The translations under genes and the position numbers were made by a program. The notes beneath the pieces were generated by a model that saw nothing but the letters and a program-made list of their open reading frames with translations, did no database searches and was not told the origin of the DNA. 64,000 nt of DNA from Breoghania sp037026715 (lineage in GTDB: Bacteria > Pseudomonadota > Alphaproteobacteria > Rhizobiales > Stappiaceae), in assembly GCF_037026715.1 (NCBI RefSeq), contig NZ_JBANCG010000003.1, forward strand, positions 124,001 to 188,000, given 5' to 3'. Of this stretch, positions 60,322 to 64,000 are shown piece by piece (within the stretch, counting starts at the first letter, position 1; every line of letters begins with the position of its first letter).

Positions 60322-62106
60322 GTGAGTTCGCTCGACCTTGCCATGATCGGCAATTGCTCGCTTGCCGCCCTCATCGACAAGAATGCGCGCATCGTCTGGT
60401 GCTGCCTGCCGCGTTTCGACGGGGATCCCGTCTTCCATTCGCTGCTGGGCGCCAGAAGCGGCGATCCGGCCGATGGCGCCTTTTCCATCGAACTGCACGA
60501 TCATGTGCGCTCCGAACAGGAATACGTGCCCAACACGGCCATCGTGCGAACGCGGCTCTATGCCTCCGATGGCGCCGCGGTGGAAATCACCGATTTCGCC
60601 CCGCGGTTTTACAAGTCCAACCGGGGATTCCGTCCCAATGCCATCGCGCGCCGGGTGAAGCCGCTTTCGGGCCGGCCCCGGGTCACCTTCCGCGTGCGCC
60701 CGGGTTTCGACTACGGCGCCGCCACGCCGGAGATTACGGCAGGCTCCAACCACATCCGCTATGTCGGGCCGGATCAGGTGCTGCGCATGACGACCAATGC
60801 GCCGATCACCTACATCCGCCACGAGACGACGTTCATCCTGGAGCGCTCGCTGTCGTTCTATTTCGGGCCGGACGAGTCGCTCACCGATCATCCCGATACG
60901 CTGTGCCGGGCCTTCGAGGAGCAGACGGAAACCTACTGGAAGCACTGGACGCGCCGGCTCGGCGTGCCGCTTGAATGGCAGGAGGCGGTGATCCGCGCCG
61001 CCATTACCCTGAAGCTGTGCACCAACGAGGAGACCGGCGCCATCGTCGCCGCCGTCACCACCTCCGTGCCGGAGGCCGCCAACACGGAGCGCAACTGGGA
61101 CTACCGCTTCTGCTGGCTGCGCGACGCGTTCTTCGTCGTGCGCGCGCTCAACTCTCTGTCGGAAATGGAGACGATGGAGAATTACCTGCGCTATCTCAAC
61201 AATATCGCCGCGGTAATGAACGGCGATCACCTGCAGCCGGTCTTCGGCATCGGGCTGGAGAAGGATCTCGTCGAGCGCGTGGTCGATCTGCCCGGCTATC
61301 GCGGCATGGGGCCGGTCAGGGTCGGCAATCAGGCCTACGAACACTTCCAGCACGATGTCTACGGCAATGTCGTGGTGGGCGCGGCGCAGGCGTTCTTCGA
61401 CGAGCGGCTGCTGCACACGTTCGGTGCGGATGAGTTCCGCTTCCTGGAGGCGGTCGGCGAACGGGCCTATGCGCTGCACGCGAGCCCGGATGCGGGCATG
61501 TGGGAATTGAGGACCCGCGCGCGCGTCCATACCTCCTCGTCGCTGATGTGCTGGGCGGCCTGCGACCGGCTCGCCAAGATCGCGCACAAGCTGAAACTCG
61601 ACGAGAGGGCTGCCTACTGGCGGGGCCGTGCGGACGAGATCCACGCCACGATCTGCAAGCGGGCATGGAACCAGGAGCTCAATTCGTTCGTTGAGAGTTT
61701 CGAGGGCAAGGACATGGATGCCGGGCTGCTGCTGATGGCGGAAGTCGGTTTCCTGCCCGCCTCGGACCCTCGCTTCGTCGCGACCGTCGACCGTATCGGA
61801 CAACGGCTGCGCCGGGGAAACCATCTGTTCCGCTACAATGCCGCCGACGATTTCGGCACGCCGGAGAACGCATTCAATATTTGCACGTTCTGGTACATCG
61901 ATGCTCTGGCCAGGATCGGACGGAAGGACGAGGCACGCGAGATTTATGAAACAATGTTGGCGTGTCGCAATCATGTCGGGCTGCTATCCGAAGATATCGA
62001 CACGGGGAGCGGCGAATTATGGGGCAACTTCCCTCAGACATATTCGATGGTTGGAATCATAAATGGCGCCATGCGTCTGAGCGCGGGGTGGGAAACCGCG
62101 ATCTGA
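60322..62106 (+). CDS. glycoside hydrolase family 15 protein (glucoamylase/trehalase-like)
   Basis: A 594-residue GH15 enzyme with an N-terminal beta-sandwich (to about 220; IGNCSLAALIDKNARIVWCC) and an alpha/alpha barrel. NWDYRFCWLRDAFF, DLPGYRGMGPVRVGNQA and the catalytic LSEDIDTGSGELWG region are conserved. Bacterial GH15 proteins hydrolyse alpha-glucosidic bonds, some of them trehalose. Placed between otsB and otsA it may tune trehalose or glycogen-derived sugar; exact specificity is unknown. The GTG at 60322 has CGAGGTG ten bases upstream. No signal peptide, so cytosolic. Confidence 0.9.
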   Translation: MSSLDLAMIGNCSLAALIDKNARIVWCCLPRFDGDPVFHSLLGARSGDPADGAFSIELHDHVRSEQEYVPNTAIVRTRLYASDGAAVEITDFAPRFYKSNRGFRPNAIARRVKPLSGRPRVTFRVRPGFDYGAATPEITAGSNHIRYVGPDQVLRMTTNAPITYIRHETTFILERSLSFYFGPDESLTDHPDTLCRAFEEQTETYWKHWTRRLGVPLEWQEAVIRAAITLKLCTNEETGAIVAAVTTSVPEAANTERNWDYRFCWLRDAFFVVRALNSLSEMETMENYLRYLNNIAAVMNGDHLQPVFGIGLEKDLVERVVDLPGYRGMGPVRVGNQAYEHFQHDVYGNVVVGAAQAFFDERLLHTFGADEFRFLEAVGERAYALHASPDAGMWELRTRARVHTSSSLMCWAACDRLAKIAHKLKLDERAAYWRGRADEIHATICKRAWNQELNSFVESFEGKDMDAGLLLMAEVGFLPASDPRFVATVDRIGQRLRRGNHLFRYNAADDFGTPENAFNICTFWYIDALARIGRKDEAREIYETMLACRNHVGLLSEDIDTGSGELWGNFPQTYSMVGIINGAMRLSAGWETAI

Positions 62107-62381
62107 CGAGCGACGCCCTTGGTCCGGACAGCGCCCAGCGCAGGCCGCCGACCGGCCACGTGGCATCCGCAAAACTGGCCGGATCTGTTATGCTGGGACC
62201 CGGGCCGGTGCCATCCGGCAGGCAGAAGGTTCGCGGCAGGGAGGCCTTGCGGGAGGAAATCTCAGAAGAGGAACTGGATGAGGATTTCGACGGGGCTCTG
62301 GATGAAACCGGAGCCGACATCGAGACCACGACACGGCGGCTCGGCATGCCGCCTGCTTATGGAGGATGGGAAAACAGAACG

Positions 62382-63773
62382 ATGGCGAGACTTGTCGTAG
62401 TTTCTAACCGGGTCGGTCCGCTCAAGGATTCCCGAAAGGCAGGCGGGCTTGCTGTCGGACTTGTCGATGCCCTGAAGAAGGATGGCGGGCTCTGGTTCGG
62501 CTGGAGCGGGCGCATTTCCGAAGAAGGCACGTTCGGGCCGCTGCAGGTGGAAAGCACGCGGCGCGTGGAGACCGCCACCATCGATCTGAACCAGGCCGAC
62601 TACGATGGCTACTATGCCGGCTACGCCAACAAGTCGCTCTGGCCCGTCCTGCACTACCGTCTCGACCTCGCCGTTTTCGAACGCACCTACGAGCTGGTCT
62701 ATCGCCGCGTCAACGACCGGTTCGCCACGCGGCTGAAATCGCTGCTTCGCGACGACGACGTCATCTGGGTGCACGACTATCATTTCATTCCGCTCGGGCG
62801 GTCGCTGCGCAACATGGAGGTCGACAATCCGATCGGCTTCTTCCTGCACGTGCCGTTCCCAGGGCCCGATTTCCTGACCGCCCTTCCCAATTCGCACCAG
62901 CTTGTGCGCGATCTCTTCGCCTATGACGTGATCGGCTTCCAGACCCAGCGCGACGTGGAGAATTTCCGCGCCTTCGCGGAACTGGAGCTGGGCGGCAGCG
63001 TCGGCGAGGACGGCTCGGTGACCGCGTTCGGACGCACGGTCAAGGCAAGGGCCTATCCGATCGGCATCGACACCGAGGGGTTCGCCCAGTACGCCCAGAC
63101 GGCGGAGGCACAGCGCCACTACCAGCGGCTGATGACCTCGCTCAACGGGCGCACCCAGATCATCGGCGTGGACCGGCTCGACTATTCCAAGGGCCTGCCG
63201 GAACGCCTGCATGCGTTCGAGCGGCTTCTGGAGAACTACCCGGAACATCGCGGCAACGTTTCGCTGATGCAGGTGGCGCCGCTGTCGCGCTCCGATCTCG
63301 ATGCCTATGACAAGATCCGCCGCGAGCTGGAATCCGTCTCCGGTCACATCAACGCGCGTTTCGCCGACATGGGCTGGACGCCGATCCACTGCATGTTCCG
63401 CTCCTTCACGCGCCGGGCGCTGGCGGGCATCTATCGCGGCTCCGCGATCGGTCTCATCACGCCGCTGCGCGATGGCATGAACCTCGTCGCCAAGGAATAC
63501 GTGGCGGCGCAAGACCCCGAGGATCCGGGGGTTCTCGTCCTCTCACGTTTCGCCGGCGCCGCGCACGAGATGTCCGAGGCGCTGATCGTCAATCCCTACA
63601 ACCGGGAGCATGTGGCGGAGATGATCCAGACGGCGCTGCGCATGAGCCTGCAGGAGCGCAAGGAACGCTGGAACGCGCTGTTCAAGAAGCTCAGCGAGAA
63701 CGATTCCCACCACTGGGCACAGTCGATCATTGCTGATCTGCGACAGGTACATCGGGCCTCGCTGGCGGCGTAA
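62382..63773 (+). CDS. otsA: trehalose-6-phosphate synthase
   Basis: A 463-residue GT20 glycosyltransferase. The start ARLVVVSNRVG and GGLAVGL bind the sugar phosphate; WVHDYHF, FFLHVPFPG, IGVDRLDYSKGLPER (Arg and Lys for UDP-glucose) and PLRDGMNLVAKEY are the known active-site segments. It makes trehalose-6-phosphate from a nucleotide glucose and glucose-6-phosphate. The ATG at 62382 matches the family start, though its ribosome site GGAGG is about 16 bases away. The frame is open upstream through 62190, where another ATG would add a 64-residue acidic extension (EEISEEELDEDFDG). Confidence 0.92.
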   Translation: MARLVVVSNRVGPLKDSRKAGGLAVGLVDALKKDGGLWFGWSGRISEEGTFGPLQVESTRRVETATIDLNQADYDGYYAGYANKSLWPVLHYRLDLAVFERTYELVYRRVNDRFATRLKSLLRDDDVIWVHDYHFIPLGRSLRNMEVDNPIGFFLHVPFPGPDFLTALPNSHQLVRDLFAYDVIGFQTQRDVENFRAFAELELGGSVGEDGSVTAFGRTVKARAYPIGIDTEGFAQYAQTAEAQRHYQRLMTSLNGRTQIIGVDRLDYSKGLPERLHAFERLLENYPEHRGNVSLMQVAPLSRSDLDAYDKIRRELESVSGHINARFADMGWTPIHCMFRSFTRRALAGIYRGSAIGLITPLRDGMNLVAKEYVAAQDPEDPGVLVLSRFAGAAHEMSEALIVNPYNREHVAEMIQTALRMSLQERKERWNALFKKLSENDSHHWAQSIIADLRQVHRASLAA

Positions 63774-63818
63774 GCAGGCGGAGGATGCCTTTTCCGGCCA
63801 TTCTTTCAGGTCTCTCCG

Positions 63819-63910
63819 CCGTTATCCCCCGGCGCAGTCCGGGGGACCCATGATCTTGCGAGGGCATCGTGGAGCCGGGGTGGATTGCCCGGACTTTGCC
63901 GGGCAATGAC
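63819..63910. repeat. palindromic repeat family B, copy B2
   Basis: Hairpins CCCCCGGCGCAGTCCGGGGG and TTGCCCGGACTTTGCCGGGCAA with a different 40-bp spacer from B1. It lies 45 bp after otsA and may end its transcript. The rest of the window after it (63911-64000) shows no gene. Confidence 0.8.
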
Positions 63911-64000
63911 GAACGAGAGACCGGCGTGCGAGAAACAAGACGCGGGCGAGCGCCCTTCGCGCAATCGCCCGTTTGCCGTCCTCAAATCGCCGCACGGCGT

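Overview
The window is a high-GC stretch of an alphaproteobacterial chromosome or large replicon, most probably Hyphomicrobiales (Rhizobiales). I base this on a complete glpDSTPQUV-type glycerol uptake operon with a divergent glpR, an otsB / GH15 / otsA trehalose block, three exact TGA-N9-TCA boxes of the kind bound by the rhizobial iron regulator RirA, and several families of palindromic intergenic repeats. No tRNA, rRNA, CRISPR array, phage gene or transposase was seen. Genus cannot be fixed from the sequence alone.

Layout. (1) 234-11722 is a catabolic island: two tandem MFS carriers, a crotonase-fold C-C hydrolase resembling 6-oxocamphor hydrolase, an outer-membrane channel of the phenol MetA family, then an operon BKACE (DUF849) - thiolase - CoA-transferase A - CoA-transferase B, and a LysR regulator. 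The last four enzymes form a closed cycle that would turn a beta-keto acid into an acyl-CoA plus acetyl-CoA, so a cyclic or poly-beta-ketone is a reasonable guess for the nutrient. (2) 12092-29614 is a catechol siderophore island: esterase, FecCD permease and ATPase, then on the minus strand a binding protein, a YncE-like beta-propeller, entC, entE, entB, entF and entA, plus a TonB-dependent receptor and an O-methyltransferase. RirA-type boxes precede the receptor, the binding-protein/ent operon and the permease/esterase divergent pair.

(3) 29827-33100 has a small DUF2188-type protein and a phospholipase D-like/VTT membrane fusion overlapping an endonuclease/exonuclease/phosphatase-family gene. 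(4) 33409-36663 is a MarR-controlled EmrB/EmrA efflux system with a strong terminator, followed by a DJ-1/PfpI protein and a LysR regulator. (5) 38666-46380 encodes hydantoinase/oxoprolinase-type subunits A and B followed by a NitT/TauT-type ABC importer (binding protein, ATPase, two permeases).

(6) 46634-55479 is the glycerol module: glpD, two unlike ATPases GlpS and GlpT, permeases GlpP and GlpQ, the small membrane protein GlpU, binding protein GlpV, and divergent glpR. (7) 55956-58923 holds a YegS-type lipid kinase and an aminoglycoside-phosphotransferase-like/SDR pair. (8) 59460-63773 is the trehalose block. The most interesting items for follow-up are the beta-ketone island, the iron-regulated siderophore island with its unusual accessory genes, the apparently one-sided GlpS/GlpT ATPase pair, and an inverted pair of about 145-bp mosaic repeats with a conserved core.
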